Shown: in pieces, positions 1 through 8,753 of the stretch
Position numbering within the stretch: position 1 is the first letter of the stretch
Layout: every line of letters starts with the position of its first letter
Source of the DNA: Microbacterium trichothecenolyticum
GTDB taxonomy: Bacteria > Actinomycetota > Actinomycetes > Actinomycetales > Microbacteriaceae
Assembly: GCF_030818955.1 (NCBI RefSeq)
Contig: NZ_JAUTBF010000001.1
Location: forward strand, 1,922,001-1,986,000
DNA: 64,000 bases
Reading direction: 5' to 3'
Notes under the pieces: model-generated
What the model saw: the letters and a program-made list of their open reading frames with translations, nothing else
Databases searched by the model: none
What the model was told of the DNA's origin: nothing
Made by a program: the position numbers and the translations under genes

Positions 1-1507
1 GTTCGCGCTCCTTCCCGTCCTGCTCGGATTCGCGGCCACCGAACGCTTCGGCGGCTCGCCGCACCTGGGAGCGGCGATGGGAGCGGCGCTCGTGGCCGCC
101 CCGCTCTTCTCTGACGCGGGGTCGCCCGCGGCCCACTTCGCCCCTTCACCGGCATGGATGATCGGCGATCTCAACGTGTTCGGCGTGGACTATCGGAACA
201 CCGTCATACCGATGATCGCGATCGCCTTCGTCCTGGCTCGGGTCGAACGGGTGCTGAAGCGGAGGCTCCACGGCTCGGTCCAGCTCCTGCTGGTTCCGAC
301 GGTGACACTGCTCGCGACCGGACTCATCGCGTTTCTCGTGCTCGGCCCCGCCCTCCGCGTGCTCGGCGCCGTGGCTGCTCACGTGATGCAGTGGCTGTAC
401 GTGAGCGCGGGCCCGGCGGGAGGCGCGATGATCGGCGCCGCGTACTCTCCGCTGGTCGTGACGGGCCTGCATCAGGGACTCCTCGCGATCGAGCTGGGTC
501 TCATCGCCACCGGAGGATCGTTCATCTTCCCCATCGCCGCGACCGCGAACATCGCTCAGGCCGCCGCCACTTTCGCCGTGTGGGCATGCTCGCCCAGGGG
601 CTCCCACCTGCGCTCTCTCGCTGCGACCACAGCGGCACCCGCCGCCCTGGGAATCGCCGAGCCCGCGATGTTCGGAGTGACACTGCGCCTGCGCGCCCCC
701 TTCGCCATCGCCGTCGGAGCCACGGCTGTCGCCGCCGCCCTCCTGGCCACGTTCCAGGTGGAGGCGGTGACCCTCGGCGCCGCCGGCCTTTTCGGTTTTG
801 CCTCCATCGCTGCCGGCAAGGTCGGCCCGTTCATCGTGTGCCAGGCGGTCGCTGCCGGGCTGTCTTTCGGTGGCACCTGGGCCTGGTCCCGCTGGTGGAG
901 TCAGCCGGAGTCCGAGCCGGGCGCGGACGGCTCCGCCCGGGATGCCGGTGCGACGACGATCTCTTCTCCGGTTTCGGGCGTGATGGTCGACGTCGAGACG
1001 CTGGCGGACGCCGCCTTCGCCGCGAGCGCACTCGGCCCGACGGTCGCCGTCGCTCCCCAAGAGTCGCGGATCGTCGCCCCCGCTCAAGGGATCGTCACCG
1101 TCGTGTCGCGCACCGGTCACGCGTACGGGATCACGATGCCGGATGGGACCGAGGTTCTCGTCCACGTCGGCATCGACACCGTTCGCATGAACGGAGTGGG
1201 GTTCCTTCCGCTCACTCGCGTCGGTGCACGGGTGTCGGTGGGCGATCCGCTGGTCGACGTCGATGTCGACGCGGTCGTGTCTGCGGGTCTGGATCCGGTC
1301 GTGCTGACGATCGTGACGAACGTCGACTCCGGAGCACTCCTGCCCAGGCGCCGCGGCGGGTCCGTGCGTGCCGGCGACCTGATTCTGTCCCCCCCCCCCC
1401 CCCCCCCCCGGCGGAGGGGGGCGGGGCGAGGGCCAAGACGGCGACCGAGATCACCCCGCCTGATTAACCGCTTGACCACTCGCCGTGAGGTTGCTAACTT
1501 TGCGTAA
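1..1507 (+). CDS. PTS sugar permease, EIIC-EIIA portion (5' partial)
   Basis: Imports and phosphorylates a sugar through the phosphoenolpyruvate phosphotransferase system. The frame is open from base 2, so the N-terminus (probably the EIIB domain) lies outside the window. The visible part starts in a glucose/sucrose-superfamily EIIC membrane domain (LPVLLGFAATERFGG, GLHQGLLAIELG, GIAEPAMFGVTLRL). A linker leads to a glucose-type EIIA domain that begins ISSPVSGVMV and contains GTEVLVHVGIDTV, whose His is the expected phosphorylation site. EIIA homology ends near LTIVTN; after that the frame runs through a 21-C tract into an Arg-rich tail that overlaps the next promoter, so the real stop may be earlier. 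Sucrose or a related fructoside is the likely substrate, judged only from the GH32 genes downstream. Confidence 0.82.
   Translation, partial: FALLPVLLGFAATERFGGSPHLGAAMGAALVAAPLFSDAGSPAAHFAPSPAWMIGDLNVFGVDYRNTVIPMIAIAFVLARVERVLKRRLHGSVQLLLVPTVTLLATGLIAFLVLGPALRVLGAVAAHVMQWLYVSAGPAGGAMIGAAYSPLVVTGLHQGLLAIELGLIATGGSFIFPIAATANIAQAAATFAVWACSPRGSHLRSLAATTAAPAALGIAEPAMFGVTLRLRAPFAIAVGATAVAAALLATFQVEAVTLGAAGLFGFASIAAGKVGPFIVCQAVAAGLSFGGTWAWSRWWSQPESEPGADGSARDAGATTISSPVSGVMVDVETLADAAFAASALGPTVAVAPQESRIVAPAQGIVTVVSRTGHAYGITMPDGTEVLVHVGIDTVRMNGVGFLPLTRVGARVSVGDPLVDVDVDAVVSAGLDPVVLTIVTNVDSGALLPRRRGGSVRAGDLILSPPPPPPRRRGAGRGPRRRPRSPRLINRLTTRREVANFA
1389..1409. repeat. Homopolymeric tract of 21 C
   Basis: An uninterrupted run of 21 C lies after the EIIA domain and sets the frame of the last residues of the PTS permease. 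If the run were one or two bases shorter, the frame would stop at 1465-1467 or 1460-1462, before the promoter at 1472. Runs of this length slip during replication and sequencing, so the length may be wrong or variable. With the G-rich stretch that follows it could also fold as a terminator. Confidence 0.9.
1472..1500 (+). promoter_or_regulatory. Promoter of the fructan operon
   Basis: TTGACC at 1472-1477 and TAACTT at 1495-1500 are separated by exactly 17 bp, a good housekeeping-sigma promoter. It would start transcription near 1507 and drive the GH32-ABC-lacI-GH32 run. The octamer GATTAACC occurs just upstream (1462-1469) and just downstream (1510-1517). Confidence 0.6.
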
Positions 1508-1532
1508 CCGATTAACCACCCTGGTTCATCGG
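1508..1532 (+). promoter_or_regulatory. Inverted repeat, candidate operator for the LacI-type regulator
   Basis: CCGATTAACC and GGTTCATCGG form a dyad with 9 of 10 positions matching around a 5-bp centre. It sits at the predicted transcription start, where a repressor would block initiation. The LacI-family protein at 6307 is the obvious candidate ligand. The centre is not the classic CG-centred LacI type, so this is inference from position and symmetry. Confidence 0.45.
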
Positions 1533-1562
1533 CGGACAACGTCTCAATGAGGAGTCACCCGT

Positions 1563-3032
1563 ATGGACCGACGAGGGTTCTTCCGACCGCACGACGCATG
1601 GGTCGGCGACGTCATCCCCTGGCAGGAGGACGGTCGCTTCCACCTCTTCTACTTGTACGAATCGCGCCGCATCCCCCGGCCCGGAATGCCCTGGCACCGC
1701 GTCGTCACCGATGACCTCGTGACCTTCACCGAGACGGGCCCGGCACTGTCGTCCGGGGGGACGGATGCCGCCGACTTCAACGTCTACACCGGCAGCGTCG
1801 TCGTGGCCGACGGCATCCATCACGTCTTCTACACCGGTCAGAATCCGAATCGTCGCGGTGCCGACGGGCTCCCGGTGCAGGTGGTGCTCCACGCCACGAG
1901 CGGCGACGGCATGCAGACCTGGGACCGCCACCCCGAGCACACCTTCGGCGCCACCCCCGGATACGAGACGGCCGACTGGCGCGACCCGTTCGTCTTCCGC
2001 GACGAGGTCGCCGGACTGTGGCGCATGCTCATCACGGCGCGCCACACCGACGGACCCGAACGCCGCCGCGGTGTCATCGCCCAGTGCGTGTCGCACGACC
2101 TGCGCACCTGGGAACCGGTCGAGCCGTTCTGGGACCCCCGTCGGTACATCGCGCACGAGTGCCCCGAGGTGTTCGAGTGGAACGGCTGGTGGTACCTCGT
2201 CTGGTCCGAGTTCAGCGAGTCCTTCACCACCCGCTACCGCGTCTCGCGCAGCCTGCACGGGCCCTGGAGCGTTCCGGAGAACGACACACTCGACGGTCGG
2301 GCCTACTACGCCGCGAAGTCGGCCGCCCGAGACGGACGACGGTTCTTCTTCGGGTGGATCTCCTCGCGCGAGGGCGGAACCGACGAGGGCGCGTGGCAGT
2401 GGGCCGGCACGCTGTCGGTCCTCGAGGCGGAACAGAACCCCGACGGCTCCCTGCGCTTTCACCCGCCGAGAGAGCTGGCCGACACCTTCGACACGAACGT
2501 CGTCGGTCTGGCATCCGGAACCGTGCTCACCGCGGCCGACGGCTATCGCGACCTCGTGATCCCCGGAGAGATCCCCGCCCGCTTCCGCGTCGACGCCGTC
2601 GTCGACATCGCGCCCGGCACCACGGAATGCGGCGTGCTGCTGCGGGCGAGCCCCGACGGCGACGAGGGGTACGTCCTGCGACTCGAACCTCGACGCAACC
2701 GCGTGGTGTTCGATCGCTGGCCACGACCGCGCACCGGCGGCGAGCAGTGGCAGATCTCGGGCGACGTCCCGTTCGCGGTCGAGCTCGAACGCCCCCTGCC
2801 CCTGCCGCCCGGCCCGCACCGCATCGAGGTCGTCGTCGACGGCGACCTGTGCGTCGCCACCGTCGACGGAGCCGTCACCCTCAGCACGCGGCTGTACGAC
2901 CGCACCCATGGTGCGGTGGGAGTCTTCGTCGGCGAAGGGTCCGCCACGGTCCTCTCGCTCGAGGTCACGACGGGCTCCCCCGGCGAACGCACGAACACGC
3001 TCCGCGACGACGACGTCCTCGTCTCGTCATAA
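1563..3032 (+). CDS. Atypical GH32-family glycoside hydrolase
   Basis: Predicted intracellular enzyme (489 aa, no signal peptide) acting on fructosides. The five-bladed GH32/clan-J layout is visible: RDP at residues 140-142 and the acid/base motif HECPE around residue 199. The usual WMNDPNG nucleophile motif is replaced by VGDVIPW, with Asp16 as the probable nucleophile. The C-terminal third (from about residue 340) looks like the GH32 beta-sandwich. The start follows a GAGGAG ribosome site, and the gene is first after the operon promoter. Substrate could be a difructose dianhydride, levan oligosaccharide or sucrose analogue; the sequence does not decide. Confidence 0.75.
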   Translation: MDRRGFFRPHDAWVGDVIPWQEDGRFHLFYLYESRRIPRPGMPWHRVVTDDLVTFTETGPALSSGGTDAADFNVYTGSVVVADGIHHVFYTGQNPNRRGADGLPVQVVLHATSGDGMQTWDRHPEHTFGATPGYETADWRDPFVFRDEVAGLWRMLITARHTDGPERRRGVIAQCVSHDLRTWEPVEPFWDPRRYIAHECPEVFEWNGWWYLVWSEFSESFTTRYRVSRSLHGPWSVPENDTLDGRAYYAAKSAARDGRRFFFGWISSREGGTDEGAWQWAGTLSVLEAEQNPDGSLRFHPPRELADTFDTNVVGLASGTVLTAADGYRDLVIPGEIPARFRVDAVVDIAPGTTECGVLLRASPDGDEGYVLRLEPRRNRVVFDRWPRPRTGGEQWQISGDVPFAVELERPLPLPPGPHRIEVVVDGDLCVATVDGAVTLSTRLYDRTHGAVGVFVGEGSATVLSLEVTTGSPGERTNTLRDDDVLVSS

Positions 3033-3086
3033 CCGATCCCCGCATCCGCACCACACATCACGCACCACACATCAATGGAGATAGAC

Positions 3087-4424
3087 ATGGTCCACCACGC
3101 CTGCACGGCATCCTGGGTCGCCCTGGTCGCCGTCGCCGCCCTCTCCCTCTCCGGCTGCGCCGGCCCGGGCGCCGGCGGCGATCCCACCGACGTCAACCCC
3201 GAGGGGGAGATCAAACCCCGCGAGATCTCGTGGCTGCTCTCGCGTCCCGCCGACGGCGGGGTCATCACCGCGATGCAGAAGATCGCCGACGAGTACGCCG
3301 CAGCCCACCCCGGATTCTCGCTCAACCTCATCACCACGCCCGACCGCCCCAGCTACATCCAGAAGTACGAGACGCTGGCCGCCGCGAACAAGCTGCCGGA
3401 GCTCTTCGACACGGATGCCACCCCCTTCGCGCAGAAGCTCGCCGAGCAGGGCCGCATGGTCGACGTCGACTTGCTGCTCGACGATCTGGGGATGTCCGAC
3501 GAGTACCGAGAGGCCGCCCTGAACTACCAGCGCTTCGACGACGGGTCGCTGTACATGGTGCCGTTCGAGTTCCAGCTGGAGTTCTTCTGGTACAACAAGG
3601 ACCTGCTCGCGCAGGCCGGGGTGTCGGTTCCCGCGACGCTCGACGACTTCGCCCCGATGTGCGAGGCGCTGCGCGCCCAGGGCATCACCCCGATCGCCCT
3701 CGACGGAGCCGACGGTTGGCCGCTCGAGCGCTACATGGCGTACTACCCCTTCCGCCAGGCGGGCCCGGAGTACGTGCAGAAGCTCAAGACGGGCGAGGCG
3801 AAATTCTCCGACGCCCCGGGCCGCGCCGCCGCCGACTGGCTGTACGGCCTCGGTCAGGCCGGCTGCTTCCAGGAGGGCTTCTCGTCGACCGGCTACGCCG
3901 ACGCCCAGGCGCAGTTCACCTCGGGCAAGGCCGCGGTCTACAACATCGGCACGTGGGAGCTGGCGAACCTCGCCACCGACAAGCTCGACGCGGGGGTCCG
4001 CGACAGCGTCGACTACTTCACCCTCCCCACCCTTCCCGGAGCCGTGACCGCCGACAACGAGTACGTCACGCCCTCGGGGATCGGCATGGCCGTGAACGCC
4101 GCGACCTACGACCCGCTCGTGCGCGACTTCCTGGCGTTCGCGCTCGAGCGCTACCCGGCCGAGGTCGCCGCCTCCGGTGCTCTCTCGCCCACCACCGATG
4201 TCGAGACCCAGATCCCGGCGAACGCCACACCGTTGTACGACCGAGCGATCGCGCAGGCGAGCGACGTCGGCGAGAAGATCGCCATGCCCTGGGACACGCA
4301 GCTCGATCCCGCCACCAACACCCGCCTCCAGCAGGAGCTGACCCTGCTCGTCCAGGGCGACATCACGCCCGACGAGTTCGTGAGCACCATGGATGCCGCC
4401 CTGACGGAGAACGTCGGTGGCTGA
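3087..4424 (+). CDS. ABC transporter sugar-binding lipoprotein
   Basis: Extracellular solute-binding protein (445 aa) of the carbohydrate family, delivering an oligosaccharide to the two permeases encoded next. A signal peptide ends in the lipobox LSGC with Cys24 as lipid anchor. The mature part has the type-1 binding-protein pattern, including FEFQLEFFWYNKDLL and FTSGKAAVYNIGTWE. I chose the ATG at 3087 because GGAG lies at 3077-3080; an in-frame ATG at 3075 overlaps that site. The next gene starts inside the last codons of this one, indicating translational coupling. Substrate is probably a fructo-oligosaccharide, inferred from neighbours. Confidence 0.9.
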   Translation: MVHHACTASWVALVAVAALSLSGCAGPGAGGDPTDVNPEGEIKPREISWLLSRPADGGVITAMQKIADEYAAAHPGFSLNLITTPDRPSYIQKYETLAAANKLPELFDTDATPFAQKLAEQGRMVDVDLLLDDLGMSDEYREAALNYQRFDDGSLYMVPFEFQLEFFWYNKDLLAQAGVSVPATLDDFAPMCEALRAQGITPIALDGADGWPLERYMAYYPFRQAGPEYVQKLKTGEAKFSDAPGRAAADWLYGLGQAGCFQEGFSSTGYADAQAQFTSGKAAVYNIGTWELANLATDKLDAGVRDSVDYFTLPTLPGAVTADNEYVTPSGIGMAVNAATYDPLVRDFLAFALERYPAEVAASGALSPTTDVETQIPANATPLYDRAIAQASDVGEKIAMPWDTQLDPATNTRLQQELTLLVQGDITPDEFVSTMDAALTENVGG

Positions 4425-5379
4425 CACGCTCGCACCGAGCCGGCCCCGGGTGACCGGGGCCGGCCGGCCCGCCCCGCGCCGGCGGCCGCTCAGCACCTCG
4501 ATGCTGCCGCGACGCTCGGGCCTGGCCGTCGCCGTCTTCCTCGTTCCGCCGCTGCTGCTGTACGGCGCGGCCGTGCTGCTGCCGATCGTGCAGTCGCTGA
4601 TCCTGAGCCTGTTCGAATGGGACGGCATCACCGCCCTGAAGTTCGTCGGGCTCGACAACTACGTGAAGATGTTCACGCGCGACGACGTCTTCTGGACCGC
4701 CTTCGGCAACGCCCTCGGCTACCTCGCGATCTGCCTGGTGCTGCAGCTCGGCGGAGCCCTCGCCGTCGCGGGACTGCTCACGGCGCTGCCCCGGGCACGC
4801 GAGCTGGTCAAGACGCTCTACCTGCTGCCGGCTGTCATCTCCACCGTGGCGATCGCCTTCCTGTTCATCCGTATCTACTCGCTCGAACCGGTCGGCCTGC
4901 TCAACCAGCTGCTCGGCTGGGTGGGGCTCGAGGGACTGCAGACGGCATGGCTGTCGAACGTGCAGACCGTGCTCGCCGCCGTGTCGATCCCCGAGGGGTG
5001 GCGCTTCACGGGCCTGTACATGCTCATCATCTACGCGGCCCTCATCGCGGTGCCGAAGGAGCTCGAAGAGGCCGCGCGCCTCGACGGCGCCTCGTGGTGG
5101 CAGACGTTCTGGCGCATCCGGTTCCCCTACATCCGGCCCGTCTGGATCACGACCACCGTCATGGCGACGACCTTCGCCCTGCGCGGCTTCGACATCCCGT
5201 ACCTGCTCACCAACGGCGGGCCCGGACAGTCGTCGGAACTTTTGACCACCTACATGTACAAGACGGCCTTCGTCCACACCGACTACGGCTACGCCAGCGC
5301 GATCTCGGTCTTCATCGTCGTGGAGTGCCTGGTCGCCGTGGGCCTGATCTTCCTGCTGCTGCGTCGAAAGGACGCGTGA
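4417..5379 (+). CDS. ABC sugar transporter permease (MalF-like)
   Basis: Integral membrane subunit (320 aa, about six helices) of a carbohydrate-uptake CUT1 importer. The cytoplasmic loop that contacts the ATPase carries the EAA signature EEAARLDGASWWQTF. Start is GTG at 4417, overlapping the binding-protein stop by 8 bp. No ATPase gene lies in this operon, so the importer probably uses a shared MsmK-type ATPase encoded elsewhere, as is common for CUT1 systems in Gram-positive bacteria. Confidence 0.93.
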   Translation: MADTLAPSRPRVTGAGRPAPRRRPLSTSMLPRRSGLAVAVFLVPPLLLYGAAVLLPIVQSLILSLFEWDGITALKFVGLDNYVKMFTRDDVFWTAFGNALGYLAICLVLQLGGALAVAGLLTALPRARELVKTLYLLPAVISTVAIAFLFIRIYSLEPVGLLNQLLGWVGLEGLQTAWLSNVQTVLAAVSIPEGWRFTGLYMLIIYAALIAVPKELEEAARLDGASWWQTFWRIRFPYIRPVWITTTVMATTFALRGFDIPYLLTNGGPGQSSELLTTYMYKTAFVHTDYGYASAISVFIVVECLVAVGLIFLLLRRKDA

Positions 5380-6290
5380 TGAGCACGACACTCGCCCCCA
5401 CCCCGGTGGCATCCCTTCCCCGCCTGCCCGAGCCGGAGCCGCCCCGCGTGCATCGCACCCCGCGGGTGCGCCTGCAGCGCACCCTGCTGACGATCACGGT
5501 CGTGCTGATCGTCGTCGTGCAGGTGTACCCGCTGCTGTGGCTGTTCCTCACGAGCTTCCGCACGGCATCCGACTTCGCCGGCGGCGACCCGTTCGCCCTC
5601 CCGCGCGAGTGGACGCTCGAGAACTACTCCCGCGCGTTCGGCACCGGCAACCTGCTGCTGAACATCGGCAACTCCCTCATCGTCACCCTCGGCGCGAGCG
5701 CCCTGATCGTGGTGGCGGGCATGATGGCCGCCTACGCGCTGCAGGTGCTGGGCTTCCGGCTCAGCGGGTTCGTGCGAGCGCTGTTCCTGCTCGGCATCAT
5801 CGTGCCGGTGCAGATCGCGCTCGTGCCGCTGTTCATCGATTACGCGCAGGTGGGACTGCTCGACACCCACCTGTCGATGATCCTGCCGCTGGCCGCGTTC
5901 TCGCTCCCGATGGGCGTGTACCTGTTCTCGTCGTTCTACGAGTACATCCCGCGCGAGCTGTATGAGGCTGCTTCTCTCGACGGAGCGGGTCCGTACCGGA
6001 TCTTCCTGCAGATCACGGCGCCCCTGTCGGTGAACACGATCATCACCGTCGTGCTGGTGAACAGCATCTTCATCTGGAACGACTTCATCTTCGCCAACAC
6101 GTTCGTGCTCTCCGACGGGCTGAAGACCATCCCGCTGGGCCTGCAGAACTACATCGGCGCCATGGGCAACACCGACTGGACGGCGACGTTCGCCGCGGTG
6201 TGCGTCACGGTCACGCCGCTGCTGCTGGTCTTCTTGGTGCTGAACAAGGCGATGATCGCGGGCCTCGAGAGCGGAGCGACCAAGGGATGA
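5379..6290 (+). CDS. ABC sugar transporter permease (MalG-like)
   Basis: Second membrane subunit (303 aa) of the same importer. An unusually Pro-rich cytoplasmic N-terminus precedes about six helices, and the EAA loop reads YEAASLDGAGPYRIF. Its ATG shares one base with the stop of the first permease (TGATG), a coupled start. The end GLESGATKG is typical of MalG-like proteins. Confidence 0.93.
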   Translation: MSTTLAPTPVASLPRLPEPEPPRVHRTPRVRLQRTLLTITVVLIVVVQVYPLLWLFLTSFRTASDFAGGDPFALPREWTLENYSRAFGTGNLLLNIGNSLIVTLGASALIVVAGMMAAYALQVLGFRLSGFVRALFLLGIIVPVQIALVPLFIDYAQVGLLDTHLSMILPLAAFSLPMGVYLFSSFYEYIPRELYEAASLDGAGPYRIFLQITAPLSVNTIITVVLVNSIFIWNDFIFANTFVLSDGLKTIPLGLQNYIGAMGNTDWTATFAAVCVTVTPLLLVFLVLNKAMIAGLESGATKG

Positions 6291-6306
6291 ACGCAAGGAT
6301 TGCGTC

Positions 6307-7296
6307 ATGAGCACCACCATGCGCGATGTCGCCAAAGCAGCCGGCGTCTCGGTCGCGACCGTCTCGCACGTGGTCAACGACAAGCCCGGCGCCCGCATCG
6401 GCGAAGACGCGCGGCGCCGGGTGCAGGAGGCCATCGTCGCCCTGGGCTACCGCCCGAACGCGCTGGCCAAGACGCTGTCGGAGGGAGGATCCCGCTTCAT
6501 CGGGCTGGTGGCGGATGCCATCGCCACCACGCCCTTCGCCGGTCAGATCATCCACGGCGCCCAGGACGAGGCCTGGCGTCACGGCTTCGTGCTGCTCGTG
6601 GCCAACACCGAGGGCAACGCCGCCGCGGAGAACGACGCGATCGCGATGATGCTGGAGCACCAGGTGCGCGGCATCCTGTACTCCACCTGGTACCACCGCG
6701 AGATCGACGTGCCCCCGCCGCTGCAGCACACCGAGACGGTGCTGGTGAACTGCTTCGCGGCCGACGATTCGTTCCCCGCCATCGTGCCCGACGAGGAGCA
6801 GGGCGGGCGCACCGCGACCGAGGAGCTGCTGGCGGCGGGGCATCGGCGCATCGCGTTCGTGAACACCACGTCGCCCTCGCCGGCGCGCGTCGGTCGGCTG
6901 GCGGGGTACCGGGCGGCCCTCACCGCCGCGGGCGCGGATGTCGACGACGCCCTCGTCTTCGAGGCCTCCCCCGCGCAGGAGGGCGGCTACGACGTCGCCG
7001 AGGCCGTGGTCGCCTCGGGGGCCACGGCCGTCTTCTGCCACAACGACCGGGTCGCGATGGGCCTCTACGACGGCCTCCGCGAACGGGGCCTGCGCATCCC
7101 CGACGACATCGCCGTCATCGGCTTCGACAATCAAGACGTCATCGCCGCGCACCTGCGGCCGCCGCTGTCGACGGTCGCCCTCCCCCACTACGAACTCGGG
7201 GCTGCGGGCGTGCGCACGCTGCTCGGTCTCGAATCCCCCGCCACCGGCGCGCGCCAGTCGGTCGCGTGCCCCGCCGTCTCCCGGGAGTCCGTATGA
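6307..7296 (+). CDS. LacI-family transcriptional regulator
   Basis: DNA-binding repressor (329 aa) with an N-terminal helix-turn-helix (MRDVAKAAGVSVATVSHVVN) and hinge (GYRPNALAKTL), then a periplasmic-binding-protein-like sugar-sensing domain with the typical AVIGFDNQDVIAAHLRPPLS end. It lies inside the fructan operon, so it most likely controls it, perhaps through the dyad at 1508-1532, with a fructoside as inducer. Its stop overlaps the next start as ATGA. Confidence 0.93.
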   Translation: MSTTMRDVAKAAGVSVATVSHVVNDKPGARIGEDARRRVQEAIVALGYRPNALAKTLSEGGSRFIGLVADAIATTPFAGQIIHGAQDEAWRHGFVLLVANTEGNAAAENDAIAMMLEHQVRGILYSTWYHREIDVPPPLQHTETVLVNCFAADDSFPAIVPDEEQGGRTATEELLAAGHRRIAFVNTTSPSPARVGRLAGYRAALTAAGADVDDALVFEASPAQEGGYDVAEAVVASGATAVFCHNDRVAMGLYDGLRERGLRIPDDIAVIGFDNQDVIAAHLRPPLSTVALPHYELGAAGVRTLLGLESPATGARQSVACPAVSRESV

Positions 7297-8672
7297 GCCT
7301 TCCCCGCCCGCGCTTTCACCTCGCCCCCGTGCGCAACTGGATGAACGACCCCAACGGGCTCGTCCACACCGGCGACCGCTGGCACGCGTTCTTCCAGTAC
7401 AACCCCGAGGGAAACGACTGGGGGAACATGAGCTGGGGCCATGCCTCCAGCAGTGATCTGCTGCAGTGGGAAGAACACCCCGTCGCACTGCCGCACCGCC
7501 CCGGCGAGCAGATCTTCTCGGGTTCCGTCGTCGCCGGCCCCGACGGAACCCTCACCGCGTTCTACACGAGCGCGTACGACCACGGCATCCAGGCCCAGTC
7601 GCGCGCGACCAGCGCCGACGGCGGCTTCACGTGGACCCCGGATGCCGCGAACCCGGTGCTCGACCGCTCGAGCTCCGACTTCCGCGACCCCAAGGTGGTC
7701 CGCGTCCCCGGCGGCGGGTGGCTCATGCTCACGGTCGAGGCCGTCGAACGCCGGGTGGTGTTCTACGCCTCCGACGACCTCGTGACCTGGAGGGAGTCGG
7801 GCTCGTTCGGCCCCCTCGGGCCGGAGGGCGTCGTGTGGGAGTGCCCGGATCTCGTGCACCTGCCCGTGGAGGACACGGCCGAACGGATCTGGACGCTGCT
7901 GCTGAGCACGAACCCCGTCGGCGACGACGCCGATCCCGCGGGCTCCGCGATGCACTACGTCGTGGGCGACCTCGAAGACGGCGTGTTCCGGTCGTCGTCC
8001 ACCGATCTCCGCCCCCTCGACCACGGCCGCGACTTCTATGCCGGAGTCACCTTCGACAGCGCTCCGGGCGGTGCCGCGGTGATGCTGGGGTGGATGAGCA
8101 ACTGGCGCTACGCGCACGTCGTGCCCACCTCGCCGTGGCGGGGGGCGATGTCGCTGCCACGCACGCTCGGTCTGAGGCGCATCGACGGGGCGTTGCATCT
8201 CGTCCAGCGGCCGCTCCTGCCGCCCACCGCCGCGGGCGATCCGGCACCGCTCACCGTCGAGCCGCACGCGGTGCTCGAGGTGGCGTGGGATCCCGCTGCG
8301 ACGGGCGCCGTGCGCGTGCGACTGGCCGGAGAAGGGGATGCCACGGTCGACGTCGTCCACGACCCCACGGCCCGCACACTCACCGTCTCGCGCGCGGGTT
8401 CCGCCGCCGACGCCCTACATCCCGATTTCTCCGGCGAGCGCACGGCGCCCCTCGCGGGGGCGGCGGGTGCCCTGACGCTCGTCATCGACGGACCGCTGCT
8501 GGAGGTGTTCGCCGACGACGGTGCCACGGTGCTCTCGCACCTGGTGACCCTCGGCGGCGGGCCGCTCACCGTCTCTGCCACCGCCGAGACCGCGGTCGTC
8601 CCCGCCGTGCGCGTCAGCGCGGTCGGAGACCTCGCCACACAGGCAGGTCCCGCGGCTCCGGCGGCCGCCTGA
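7293..8672 (+). CDS. GH32 beta-fructosidase (sucrose/levan-oligosaccharide hydrolase)
   Basis: Cytoplasmic-type GH32 enzyme (459 aa, no signal peptide) that should release fructose from sucrose, sucrose-6-phosphate or short fructans. All three catalytic motifs are intact: WMNDPNG at 16-22 (nucleophile Asp19), FRDPK at 130-134 (transition-state Asp) and WECPDL at 182-187 (acid/base Glu183). A C-terminal beta-sandwich follows from about residue 310. Translation is coupled to lacI by the ATGA overlap. It is a plausible final step for sugars imported by the ABC or PTS transporter. Confidence 0.9.
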   Translation: MSLPRPRFHLAPVRNWMNDPNGLVHTGDRWHAFFQYNPEGNDWGNMSWGHASSSDLLQWEEHPVALPHRPGEQIFSGSVVAGPDGTLTAFYTSAYDHGIQAQSRATSADGGFTWTPDAANPVLDRSSSDFRDPKVVRVPGGGWLMLTVEAVERRVVFYASDDLVTWRESGSFGPLGPEGVVWECPDLVHLPVEDTAERIWTLLLSTNPVGDDADPAGSAMHYVVGDLEDGVFRSSSTDLRPLDHGRDFYAGVTFDSAPGGAAVMLGWMSNWRYAHVVPTSPWRGAMSLPRTLGLRRIDGALHLVQRPLLPPTAAGDPAPLTVEPHAVLEVAWDPAATGAVRVRLAGEGDATVDVVHDPTARTLTVSRAGSAADALHPDFSGERTAPLAGAAGALTLVIDGPLLEVFADDGATVLSHLVTLGGGPLTVSATAETAVVPAVRVSAVGDLATQAGPAAPAAA

Positions 8673-8753
8673 CCGAGATCCCCCCGAACCGCCGTTCACC
8701 ACCCGGCGGGTGCATCGTCGCGCCCGCCGATCACGAGGAAGTGAGAAGAAATC

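Noticed and set aside
146..1165. Long antisense frame opposite the PTS gene
   Set aside because: Mirror of third-position GC; no recognisable domain.
2018..4453. 811-codon open frame on + overlapping the GH32 and binding-protein genes
   Set aside because: Arg/Pro/His-rich out-of-frame shadow of high-GC genes; no fold or motif, while the overlapping frames have clear families.
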